DNA of 64,000 nucleotides, taken from positions 8,954 through 72,953 of the forward strand of contig JBJXFU010000013.1 of assembly GCA_046155885.1 (NCBI GenBank), read 5' to 3'. A program made the position numbers and the translations under genes. Numbering within the stretch: the stretch's first letter is position 1; each line of letters begins with the position of its first letter. This DNA is from JAOADN01 sp046155885 (GTDB lineage Bacteria; Pseudomonadota; Alphaproteobacteria; Rhodobacterales; Rhodobacteraceae). The notes beneath the pieces are model-generated. The model was not told where the DNA came from. It did no database searches and was given only the letters and a program-made list of their open reading frames with translations. Of the stretch, positions 41,253 to 49,028 are shown piece after piece.

Positions 41253-41972
41253 TCAGTAGGCCACCGGCTGTTCGGTGAACCACTTGGCCAGAAGCGTGTT
41301 GAGCGAGCCGTCGGCCTTCATCGCGGTGATGCCGTCGTCGAACTTCTGCTTCAGGTCCTTGTCGCTTTCGCGGAAGCCCATGCCGACGCCGCCGCCCAGC
41401 GGCACCGGGTCGCCCACGAACACGAGTTCCCCGCCGGAATCCGCGACGATGGGCGCGAGGTAGTCACGGTCCGCGAGAACGGCGTCGGCCTCGCCGTTCT
41501 TCACGGCAGCAATGGTTTCCTCGGGCGTGGCGTATTCAGCGAGCGTGGCGCCGGTGGTCGGCACATGCGCGGCCTGGATGGTCGAGACCTGGGCCGAGAT
41601 GGTGCCCTTCAGGTTGGCGTCCGCCGAAGTTCCGACATAGGCCGAGGCGGTCGGCGGGTAGTAGTCCTGCGTGAAGTCGATGACTTCGTCGCGTTCCGCG
41701 GTGATCGACATGCCCGCGATGATCGCGTCATAGTTGCCCGATGTCAGGTTCGGGATGATCGAATCCCACTCGTTCGTCACCCATTCGCAGGTCAGGCCCG
41801 CGCGCTTGCAAAGCTCGTCGCCCAACTCGCGCTCGAAGCCGGCGACTTCGCCGGCATCGTTGATAAAGTTGTAGGGCGGATAGGCGCCCTCGGTCCCGAG
41901 ACGGACGGTCTGCGCCGAAGCCAGGCCGGTGGAGGCGGCAAGGACTGCGGCGGCTAGGAACAGTTTCTTCAT
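41253..41972 (-). CDS. periplasmic amino acid/amine-binding protein of the ABC importer
   Basis: 239 residues with signal peptide (KKLFLAAAVLAASTGLASA, cut after ASA near 20). Family-3 solute-binding pattern: LGTEGAYPPYNFIND, WDSIIPNLTSGNYDAIIAGM, AERDEVIDFTQDYYP. Ligands are usually basic or polar amino acids or opines. The enzymes downstream suggest an amine or modified amino acid. Confidence 0.93.
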   Translation of the reverse strand: MKKLFLAAAVLAASTGLASAQTVRLGTEGAYPPYNFINDAGEVAGFERELGDELCKRAGLTCEWVTNEWDSIIPNLTSGNYDAIIAGMSITAERDEVIDFTQDYYPPTASAYVGTSADANLKGTISAQVSTIQAAHVPTTGATLAEYATPEETIAAVKNGEADAVLADRDYLAPIVADSGGELVFVGDPVPLGGGVGMGFRESDKDLKQKFDDGITAMKADGSLNTLLAKWFTEQPVAY

Positions 41973-42015
41973 TGGTTACTCCCGGTTGTCGTTTCTTGGT
42001 CGAGCGGTCTGGCTG

Positions 42016-42828
42016 TCAGGCCGGGGCAGTCGCGCTCAGGAACTGCCGCAGCCGATCGGTCTTCGGCGCGCCGAAGAGCGTCTCGGGCGGTCCCTGCTCC
42101 TCGATCTTGCCGAGGTGCAGGAACACGACGTGATCGGAGACATCGGCGGCAAGCCGCATGTCATGGGTCACGAGAAGCATGGTGCGGCCCTCGTCGGCGA
42201 GCGCCTTGATGACCTTGACCACCTCCTGTTCGAGTTCAGGGTCGAGCGCCGAAGTGGGCTCGTCGAAAAGAAGCGCCTTCGGCTCCATGCAGAGCGCCCG
42301 CGCGATGGCGGCGCGCTGCTGCTGGCCGCCGGAAAGCTGGGCGGGGTAGACATCGCATTTCTCGCCGATGCCGACCTTGGCGAGGTACTTGCGGGCCGAA
42401 GCCTCGACTTCGGCGCGCGGCCGGTTCAGCACGGTCAGCGGCGCCTCCATGACGTTCTGCAGGATCGTCATGTGGGACCAGAGATTGAACTGCTGGAACA
42501 CCATCGAAAGATTGGTGCGGATGCGGATGACCTGATGGCGGTCGGCGGGGTGGCGGCCGAGGCCCTGGCCCTTCCAGGCCACGCTTTCGCCGCAGAACAG
42601 GACGTCGCCCCGCTGGCTGTCCTCGAGCAGGTTGGCACAGCGCAGAAGCGTCGATTTGCCCGAGCCGGAAGAGCCGATCAGCGAAACGACCTGCCCGCGC
42701 AGGGCCGCGATCGACACACCCTTGATGACTTCAAGCGACCCGTAAGCCTTGTGCAGATCCCGGATTTCTATGACGGGCGCAGTGTCGTCCAATTTTGCAG
42801 CCTGAGGTTCCCCGGCACCGAGTAACAC
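42016..42828 (-). CDS. polar amino acid ABC transporter ATP-binding protein
   Basis: 270 residues from GTG 42828; in-frame TTG at about 42792 is an alternative. All motifs intact: Walker A GSSGSGKST, Q-loop VFQQFNLW, signature LSGGQQQR, Walker B ALLFDEPTSALD, and switch VTHD. HisP/GlnQ family. First gene of the long leftward operon; no clear promoter or sigma-54 site was found in front. Confidence 0.93.
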   Translation of the reverse strand: MLLGAGEPQAAKLDDTAPVIEIRDLHKAYGSLEVIKGVSIAALRGQVVSLIGSSGSGKSTLLRCANLLEDSQRGDVLFCGESVAWKGQGLGRHPADRHQVIRIRTNLSMVFQQFNLWSHMTILQNVMEAPLTVLNRPRAEVEASARKYLAKVGIGEKCDVYPAQLSGGQQQRAAIARALCMEPKALLFDEPTSALDPELEQEVVKVIKALADEGRTMLLVTHDMRLAADVSDHVVFLHLGKIEEQGPPETLFGAPKTDRLRQFLSATAPA

Positions 42829-42897
42829 GCATTATCCCGGTCATTGCAACGCTCTTTCTGCGCGGACCGGCGCGCGGGCGCGTCACAATGCCGTCTG

Positions 42898-43674
42898 TCA
42901 GGGCGCATTCTGCGCGGGCGGAGGGGGAGTGGGCACCGCCAGATAGGCTTCGGCCGGGATGCGGACGAGGCCCTGCAATCCCAGCGCCGCGCGGTCTGCG
43001 GCGGGCAGTCCGGCGATGGCTTCCCCGGCCGCCGCGGCGATCGCCGCAGCGTCGCCGGCGCGTGCCGTGACGTAGGGCAGGCCGGGTGTCAGAGCGGTTC
43101 GCCCGGCAATGCGGAGCCTGCCGGCCACTTCCGGCGCGTGCGCGGCGATGAAGCGCCAGGTCACGGCGTCGATGGCGGCGATGTCGGCCGTGCCGTCGGC
43201 GACGGCCTGCGCGCTCAGCCGGTGCGCGCCGGTCCTGCGCGTCGAAACGAACGCGGGAAGGCCCTCGGCCGCCATGTGGTTCTGCGGGGCGGCCCAGCCG
43301 GACTGGCTGCCGGCCTCGTTATAGGCGAGCGTCCGGCCGGCGAAGTCGGCGACCGTTCCCGCCTCGCCCCGGCGTACCACGAAGACCGAGTTGTAGTGTC
43401 CGGGCGGGCAGTCCGGCAGGCCGAAATCCGGCGTACCGGCAAGCGCGACACGGGGATGGAGCCGGGTGCGGAAGGGCATGCCGCAGGTCTGGGCGAGCAT
43501 GAGGTCCGGGCTTTCCCACAGCTGCCAGAGATCGGCGCCCCGCGTCAGCCGGTCGGGCGCGGCGATCCCCCGGCGCCGCAGCGCGTCGCGGATCCCCGAC
43601 CAGAGCCGGTCGGTCGAGGCTGACACCTGCGGCCAGTCATACATCGGCAAAGCCGCGATCGCGTTCCCGATCAT
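42898..43674 (-). CDS. PhnD-like phosphate/phosphonate-type binding protein without signal peptide
   Basis: 258 residues. The segment AGRTLAYNEAGSQSGWAAP and VADGTADIAAIDAVTWRFI are characteristic of the PhnD/TauA-like superfamily. No signal peptide is seen (starts MIGNAIAALPMYDWPQ), so it may stay in the cytoplasm or be exported in an unusual way. Its start overlaps the TerB-like gene stop (ATGA). No permease or ATPase for phosphonates lies nearby. Confidence 0.82.
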   Translation of the reverse strand: MIGNAIAALPMYDWPQVSASTDRLWSGIRDALRRRGIAAPDRLTRGADLWQLWESPDLMLAQTCGMPFRTRLHPRVALAGTPDFGLPDCPPGHYNSVFVVRRGEAGTVADFAGRTLAYNEAGSQSGWAAPQNHMAAEGLPAFVSTRRTGAHRLSAQAVADGTADIAAIDAVTWRFIAAHAPEVAGRLRIAGRTALTPGLPYVTARAGDAAAIAAAAGEAIAGLPAADRAALGLQGLVRIPAEAYLAVPTPPPPAQNAP

Positions 43675-44129
43675 GGTGCCCCCCGGCCCCGCTCGCCTTT
43701 CGCCGTGACCCGTTGGCGGGCCAGAGCGCTTTCCCTGTCGGAGATTCCCAGAAGCCCCGCCACCAGCCGGATCGTCGCGTCCTCGTCAGCGTCGCGCGAC
43801 CCGTCCGACAGGGCCACCGACCAGAGCGCCTCCAGCACCGAAAGCCGCCCGTCATGCGGGGCGGCTTCCTTCAGCGCGCGGGTGAAGCGGACGGTGTCCG
43901 GGGCGGAGCGCTCGATCGCCTCGGCCTCCTGGCGCAGCGCGACGGCTTCGAAGGGGGAAAGCCCGTAGTGCGCGGTCAGCACCGCGTCGATACGCGCGCT
44001 TTCGTCGGGGGAATAGTGCCCGTCGGCGCGCGCCAGCCGCACCAGAAGTGCCGCGAGCGCGACCGGGGCGCCAGGACCCTGCGGCGGTGCGCCGGGGGCG
44101 AGCAATCCCGAAAGCAGGCGTTGGAACAT
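43671..44129 (-). CDS. TerB-like protein
   Basis: 152 residues, helical, soluble. Internal halves ALLVRLARADGHYSPDESARI and LEALWSVALSDGSRDADEDA show the acidic D-x-x-x-x-x-E/D metal-site pattern of TerB/COG4103 proteins. It is coupled by ATGA to the PhnD-like gene and divergent from a TerC-type gene. Role in tellurite or metal stress is only by family name. Confidence 0.82.
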   Translation of the reverse strand: MFQRLLSGLLAPGAPPQGPGAPVALAALLVRLARADGHYSPDESARIDAVLTAHYGLSPFEAVALRQEAEAIERSAPDTVRFTRALKEAAPHDGRLSVLEALWSVALSDGSRDADEDATIRLVAGLLGISDRESALARQRVTAKGERGRGAP

Positions 44130-44143
44130 GACGCCGCCCTATA

Positions 44144-44175
44144 GCCGGGGCCGGCACATTCGGAAAGGCCCCGGC
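44144..44175. other. 9-bp inverted repeat between terB-like and terC-like genes
   Basis: GCCGGGGCC (44144-44152) and GGCCCCGGC (44167-44175), loop 14. It lies 14 bases upstream of the TerB-like start in a divergent promoter region; it may be a leader hairpin or operator. It does not match the Mn-sensing yybP-ykoY consensus as far as I can see. Confidence 0.4.
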
Positions 44176-44309
44176 CTGCCTGACGGACCGCCTACGCCCG
44201 CAAAACAACCTCGGGAAACGAAAATACCTCGGTAGCCGATTGATCCCGGCGGCTTCGGGGCCTAGCTAGACGCAAGCGGCGACGCGCGGGCGAAGGTCGG
44301 GAAGGCAAG

Positions 44310-44972
44310 ATGGAAATTCTAACGGCGGCCGGGATGACCGCGCTTTTTCAGGTCATCCTGATCGACCTGGTCCTCGCAGGCGATAACGCGATCGTCATCG
44401 GCCTCGCGGCGGCCGGCCTGCCGCGCGATCAGCGCAACAAGGCGATCCTGGTCGGCATCATCGCCGCGACCGTCCTGCGGATCGGCTTCGCGCTGATCAC
44501 CACGCAACTCATGGCGATGACCGGCCTGCTTCTCGCCGGGGGCATTCTGCTGCTTTGGGTCTGCTGGAAGATGTGGCGCGAGCTGCGAACCGGCGCTGGC
44601 GAGGAAGCGGCCGCCGAAGAGGCGCTGGCGGGCGAGGACCTGAACGCCGACGGCACCATCGCCGGCGGGGCGCCGCGCAAGACCTTCGCGCAGGCGGCCT
44701 GGCAGATCGTCATCGCCGACGTCTCGATGAGCCTCGACAATGTGCTGGCCGTGGCCGGGGCGGCGCATGACCACCCGACGATCCTGGTCTTCGGACTGGT
44801 GCTGTCGATCGCGCTGATGGGCCTTGCCGCTAGCTTCATCGCGCGGCTCCTCGGCCGGCACCGCTGGATTGCCTATGTCGGCCTCGCCATCATCCTTTAT
44901 GTGGCGCTGAAGATGTGCTGGGAAGGCTGGCACGATATCGGCCCCCTAGTCGAGGCGCGGCTGTTCGGATAG
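44310..44972 (+). CDS. TerC family integral membrane protein (YjbE type)
   Basis: 220 residues, about six helices. Two conserved acidic metal motifs: LIDLVLAGDNAIVIGLA in helix 1 and VIADVSMSLDNVLAVAGAA in the second half. A charged cytoplasmic loop rich in Glu (EEAAAEEALAGEDLN) separates them. Family members export Mn or other metals, often helping metalation of exoenzymes. Possible terminator-like repeat at 44991 follows. Confidence 0.9.
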   Translation: MEILTAAGMTALFQVILIDLVLAGDNAIVIGLAAAGLPRDQRNKAILVGIIAATVLRIGFALITTQLMAMTGLLLAGGILLLWVCWKMWRELRTGAGEEAAAEEALAGEDLNADGTIAGGAPRKTFAQAAWQIVIADVSMSLDNVLAVAGAAHDHPTILVFGLVLSIALMGLAASFIARLLGRHRWIAYVGLAIILYVALKMCWEGWHDIGPLVEARLFG

Positions 44973-44990
44973 GGCGGGATGAATACGGTC

Positions 44991-45009
44991 GGAACGGGCG
45001 CCCCGTTCC
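44991..45009. other. inverted repeat GGAACGGG-CGC-CCCGTTCC
   Basis: Perfect 8-bp stem with a 3-base loop, 20 bases after the terC-like stop. It could act as a terminator, but no T-run follows. Confidence 0.45.
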
Positions 45010-45125
45010 TGCCGTTGGAGACCCCCCGAATCCTCCCCCAACCCCTTGCGGACGCTGCATTAACCGTGGGCTTCCGCACCGTTCGCAGGGGGCCAGAAAC
45101 CCCCCAGCAATATGCCAGCAACCTG

Positions 45126-45141
45126 CCATACGTTCGTATGG
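45126..45141. promoter_or_regulatory. palindrome CCATACG-TT-CGTATGG
   Basis: Perfect 7-bp arms around TT, followed by CTTTTGG, in an AT-richer patch. Either an operator or, with the short T-run, a weak terminator of a rightward RNA. Confidence 0.4.
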
Positions 45142-45714
45142 CTTTTGGTGAAATAACCGTTAGGGCGTCTCGCTTTCTTAATGCTCCGCATTCCTCACCG
45201 TCCCCCTTGCCCGGAACAGCCGCGAGAGCCACCCGGGCGGCGCCCGACCGCCCCCCCATTGCGTTCGGGGCGGGCGCCACCGCAACGGCGGTCTGCGGGA
45301 ATGACGGCAGGGTTTGCCGCACCATAAAGTGCGGGACCAAAGCCGTTGGTGCGCCCCCCCGCGGTCGGGCGCCGCCCTCTGTCGCGCGGGGGGAGGGAAG
45401 GAGGTGGCGATTCAGGTCGGATGCAATGCGCTGTAACCTCGAATCATCTGGGGCATAGGCCCGAAACCCTGCGGCAGGTGAGTTCGCGGGCCGTGCCGGG
45501 ATGGGGCTGCGATGAGCTGGTCGGCAAGGGGGGAAGAGCGGTGGGCTGAAGCACCCCCTGCTGGGCGCTGCCGATCGCATGCGAAGCTCCGGGGTGCGGC
45601 GACGGAGCCCCGCCGATCCGTCTTGCGCCGGCGCCTGTCCCCGATCCGAGGGGCCTTCCGGTCCCCGGGCGGGTCGCGGCCGATGACCGGCGCGGCCGCG
45701 ACGGGCCTTTCCGG

Positions 45715-45921
45715 CTACCGCCGCGCCGGGACTGCCGCACAGGCGAGGCGGGGCGACGCCGTTTCGTCCTGCAGGCAAAACGCCGCAGCAAAGAACGCGG
45801 CGGTACCGGCCAGCGACCAGAGCATCAGGGCGGCAAGGAGCGGGAGTTCGAGAAGCATCCAGGACGAGACGGCCAGATCGAGGCCGAGAAACCATCCGAG
45901 CGCGAGCAGTTTGAAACCCAT
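45715..45921 (-). CDS. small membrane protein, unknown
   Basis: 68 residues from ATG 45921 with two predicted helices: GFKLLALGWFLGLDLAVS and LLELPLLAALMLWSLAGTAA. The tail has a cysteine followed by a basic end. A consensus -35 (TTGACA) stands about 60 bases upstream, which favours expression. No family recognised; could be a small orphan inner-membrane protein. Confidence 0.5.
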   Translation of the reverse strand: MGFKLLALGWFLGLDLAVSSWMLLELPLLAALMLWSLAGTAAFFAAAFCLQDETASPRLACAAVPARR

Positions 45922-46206
45922 GACACACCGACTACAGAACACGCCACCACCCGACACCCGGATAGTCGCGCCACAATGGTGTCAAAAACGTGGAGGCAAG
46001 GCGGCGGGCAGCGGGCGGGATCGGCGCGCACGGGAACAATCGGCCGCGACGGCGGCGATTGTCCGTGCTCTTGCCTGCTGTCGGCCGCTCCGCGTCCGGC
46101 CTGCGGCAGCCCCCAGGTAAAACGGGGCCAGGGCCCCGCCGAGAGAACACGGAACTCCGGCGAGTGCGGCGGGGCTTGCAGGACACCCCGGCAGGGGGCC
46201 GGGCCG
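45922..46206. other. intergenic between sulfotransferase and small membrane gene
   Basis: 285 bases, no gene. It contains the candidate promoter at 45959-45985 on the minus strand. Confidence 0.5.
45959..45985 (-). promoter_or_regulatory. candidate promoter of the small membrane gene
   Basis: TTGACA (45985-45980) matches the -35 consensus exactly; TATCCG follows after 15 bases, a short spacer and a poor -10, so activity is uncertain. Confidence 0.3.
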
Positions 46207-47250
46207 TCAGGGCGGCCTGCGGTCGGACAACCGCCGGAAGGTCTCGTCCGCCAGGGTCTGGCGCTGCATCGGGCGGAGGGGCGGGATTTCCGCAGCGATC
46301 CCCGTGAACCCGAAGACCGCGGCGGCGAGCTTTCCCACGGTTCCGGCGGGGTCCTCGCAGAGGTGCTCGTAGCTGACCGTGCTGAACCTGCCGGGCCCGA
46401 TGCGCGCGCGCTGATCCGCTGTCAGCGAGTCGTAGAAGCGCACCTGCCGCCAGACATCGTCGACCGGGTCCGCCGGTTCCGCTGAGCCCGTTCCGGCGAT
46501 GCCGTAGCCGACAGCCTCGTCTCCGTGGATGTCGCGCCGCGCCTTCAGGAGCGACTGCGCGAGATAGAGCGGATCGCGTGTCAGGCAGACGAAATGCGCG
46601 GTCGGAAGCGCCTCGGCGACCAGATGGGCATAGGCCAGAAGGTTGTTGTTCTTGCAGACGACGGGGCGCCCGGACCGCGCCTCGAACACCGCGAAGAAAC
46701 GCCGCATCGCGCGTGCGGCTTCCGGCGGGATCGCCGAGGGAACGGCGCTGCGGTCGGGGCCGACCCAGGCATCCCAGAATTCGAGCCCGTCGCTCGACCC
46801 CGACAGCGCGCGGGTCCGGCCGTAATAGCTTTCCAGGCGCACCTTCCGGTTCGCGATGGATGCGGTCAGCGGGAAGGCGCCGGCGGCGGCGCTGCGCGGC
46901 ATCAGGCTGGCCAGGTTGGTGAGGTAGGCGACGGGCAGCGACCGGACGATGAGCTGGTAGAGAAGCGTGGTTCCGCTTCGCGGCGGGCCGGTGACGAAGA
47001 GCAGCGGCCCGGTCGGCGCGTCGGCCCCGGCGGCGGGAGAGAGGGCCGCAAGCGCGGCGTCCAGCGGCGCCAGCCCGAGGCGCAGCGCGGCCTGCAGGAC
47101 GGCTGCGAATGCGTCCCTGTCGCCAGATCGCAGGATGCGCATGGCAAGCCCGAAGGGATCGTTGAAGTGGCTCGGCACGGCGCTGTGCAACGCCGACCGA
47201 AGGCGGCCCCGCCCGTCCTTTCCGCCCTCCGATGACGCCGAGCCTGCCAT
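46207..47250 (-). CDS. sulfotransferase family protein
   Basis: 347 residues from ATG 47250. The PAPS 5'-phosphosulfate loop is VTGPPRSGTTLLYQL (P-loop residues 88-95) and the 3'-phosphate motif is CLTRDPLYLAQSLL. Resembles bacterial Sulfotransfer_3-type enzymes. No membrane helix. It is divergent from the polysaccharide operon at 47772, so it may sulfate that glycan (inference from position). Confidence 0.85.
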   Translation of the reverse strand: MAGSASSEGGKDGRGRLRSALHSAVPSHFNDPFGLAMRILRSGDRDAFAAVLQAALRLGLAPLDAALAALSPAAGADAPTGPLLFVTGPPRSGTTLLYQLIVRSLPVAYLTNLASLMPRSAAAGAFPLTASIANRKVRLESYYGRTRALSGSSDGLEFWDAWVGPDRSAVPSAIPPEAARAMRRFFAVFEARSGRPVVCKNNNLLAYAHLVAEALPTAHFVCLTRDPLYLAQSLLKARRDIHGDEAVGYGIAGTGSAEPADPVDDVWRQVRFYDSLTADQRARIGPGRFSTVSYEHLCEDPAGTVGKLAAAVFGFTGIAAEIPPLRPMQRQTLADETFRRLSDRRPP

Positions 47251-47771
47251 TTCCGCGCGCCCCTGCCCATTTCGATGCGGGTCCAGTCGATTCCCGGCAC
47301 AGCATGGATCACCGCACAGCACTGCGGCGAGAGCGAATCGCCCGGCTTGCGGAAAAACGTGAACAGTCCTTGCCGCGACGTGCGATTGAACATCCGTTCG
47401 GGCATTCAAGGCCGCCCGGGACAACGCATTTCCCGTTGGCGGTGGGCGGGCGCGGGGGATCGCTTGACTCGAAACGGGCGAGGGTCAAGCTGGGCCCGGG
47501 TGTTTGGGAAACCGGGGCGTCGGAGTTTGTCCGCCGGGTATGGCAGGGGTGACGGCCGCTTTCCTGGCCGGACAGCGCTGGGCGGGGGCTTTTCGCGGCG
47601 TCGGATCCCAGGTGAACGGTGCGTGTCCGGCGGCGATTCCGCTGCCGGAAATCTTGGGGCGAGCCCTTTGCGGGGCCCGGGGATTGTGTTGGTGTTCGGG
47701 TCTGTTTCCGAAATGTCGAAGCCGCGGACCAGCCGGCGGCGGACGACGCGCCCCTGTGACCGGGCGGCGGG
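47251..47771. other. intergenic, divergent promoter region
   Basis: About 520 bases between sulfotransferase and the epimerase gene. No gene is convincing. One inverted repeat at 47462-47490 is noted. Confidence 0.5.
47462..47490. promoter_or_regulatory. inverted repeat GCTTGAC...GTCAAGC
   Basis: GCTTGAC (47462-47468) and GTCAAGC (47484-47490), 15 bases apart, in the promoter region upstream of the polysaccharide operon. Candidate operator; both arms contain TTGAC-like -35 text. Confidence 0.35.
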
Positions 47772-49028
47772 ATGATGGACCGCCTGGGGATCGCGACGGG
47801 CGGTGCGGGCGAGCTGACCAGAGCGCAGGAGCGGGTGGCGCGGGGCGGCCCGGACGGCCGCTGGCTGACGATCATGTGCGTCTTCGGAACCCGGCCCGAG
47901 GTGATCAAGTTCCTGCCGGTGCTGCGCGAGCTGAAGCGGCGGCGCGGCGTGACGCCGGTCACGGTCCTGACTTCGCAGCATACCGACCTGGTGCGGCCGC
48001 TGATCGACCTGTGGAAGATCCGCATCGACCACGATCTTCAGGCGATGGTCGCGGGCCAGCCACTCAATCTTCTGGTGTCGCGGCTTTTGTCGGGGCTCGA
48101 TGCGGTCATCGCGGCCGGGAAGCCCGACATGGTGCTGGTGCAGGGCGACACGGCCTCGGCGATGGCCGGGGCGATGGCGGCGTTCCACCGGCGCGTTCCG
48201 GTCGGGCATATCGAGGCGGGCCTGCGGTCCGGCCTGCGCGACAGCCCGTTCCCGGAAGAGATGAACCGCCGGATGGTCACGTCGCTTGCCACGCTGCACT
48301 TCGCGCCGACCGAACGGAACGCGGCGACGCTGATCGCCGAAGGCGTGCCGCCGGAAGCCGTGGTCCGGACCGGGAACCCGGTGGTCGACGCGGTGCGGCT
48401 GATCCGCGCCCGCAGCCGTCCTTCACCGGCCATCCTTGCGCTGCTCGACCGGCTGGCGGGCCAGCGGATACTGCTGCTGACGACGCACCGCCGGGAAAGC
48501 TTCGGCGATGTCATGCGGGACCGCCTGCGGGTGCTGCGCGAGTTCGTGGCCGGCCGGCCGGATGTCGAGCTTCTGTTCCCGGTCCATCCCAACCCGGCGG
48601 TCACCGACCTGGCGCGGGCGGAACTGGGCGGCAAGGCGCGCGTGCATCTTCTGCCGCCGCTCGACTACCCCGACTTCCTGCATTGCCTGGGCGCGAGCTG
48701 GCTGGTCGTGTCGGATTCCGGCGGGGTGCAGGAAGAGGCGCCGAGCCTCGGCAAGCCGCTTCTGGTGATCCGCGACAATACCGAGCGGCCCGAGGCGGTC
48801 GAGGCGGGGGTGGCGCGGCTGGTGGGCGAATCCGCCGAACGGCTGCGCGAGGAGCTGCTGCGCGCCGAGGCCGAGGGGTCATGGGCGTCGCGGGTGCGGC
48901 CGGTCGCCAACCCCTTCGGGAACGGCGACAGTGCGGCGCGGATCGTCGATGCGATACTGGCGTCGCAGCCCGGCCGGCCGGTTGCTGCGCAGGCCATTGA
49001 ACCTGCCGTACCGGCGAGGGCGCAATGA
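47772..49028 (+). CDS. non-hydrolysing UDP-N-acetylglucosamine 2-epimerase (WecB/WbpI type)
   Basis: 418 residues from ATG 47772. The family core starts at CVFGTRPEVIKFLP, so the first ~35 residues may be extra; GTG 47835 with AGGAG just before is an alternative. Other motifs: VLVQGDTASAMAGAMAAF, GHIEAGLRS, PFPEEMNRRM, TTHRRESFG, VHPNP and SDSGGVQEEAPSLG. It converts UDP-GlcNAc-type sugars at C2. It overlaps the next gene by ATGA. With the WbpE/B/D-like genes downstream the substrate may be a 2,3-diacetamido uronic acid nucleotide rather than UDP-GlcNAc. Confidence 0.92.
   Translation: MMDRLGIATGGAGELTRAQERVARGGPDGRWLTIMCVFGTRPEVIKFLPVLRELKRRRGVTPVTVLTSQHTDLVRPLIDLWKIRIDHDLQAMVAGQPLNLLVSRLLSGLDAVIAAGKPDMVLVQGDTASAMAGAMAAFHRRVPVGHIEAGLRSGLRDSPFPEEMNRRMVTSLATLHFAPTERNAATLIAEGVPPEAVVRTGNPVVDAVRLIRARSRPSPAILALLDRLAGQRILLLTTHRRESFGDVMRDRLRVLREFVAGRPDVELLFPVHPNPAVTDLARAELGGKARVHLLPPLDYPDFLHCLGASWLVVSDSGGVQEEAPSLGKPLLVIRDNTERPEAVEAGVARLVGESAERLREELLRAEAEGSWASRVRPVANPFGNGDSAARIVDAILASQPGRPVAAQAIEPAVPARAQ

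Larger units (their letters stand above)
44973..45714. other. gene-poor region with inverted repeats
   Basis: About 740 bases with no convincing protein gene on either strand. It holds dyads at 44991-45009 and 45126-45141 and a relatively AT-rich patch around 45105-45195 (ATTAACC, AATAACCGTTAG, TTTCTTAATGC), which could be a promoter for an RNA. Nothing else is recognised. Confidence 0.5.

Noticed and set aside
42780..42900. a sigma-54 promoter before the amino acid importer operon
   Set aside because: A TTGCA is present, but no GG at the required distance upstream.
44130..44309. a manganese (yybP-ykoY) riboswitch before the TerC-type gene
   Set aside because: The gap has a hairpin, but I do not find the conserved loops of that riboswitch, and the hairpin is closer to the divergent gene.
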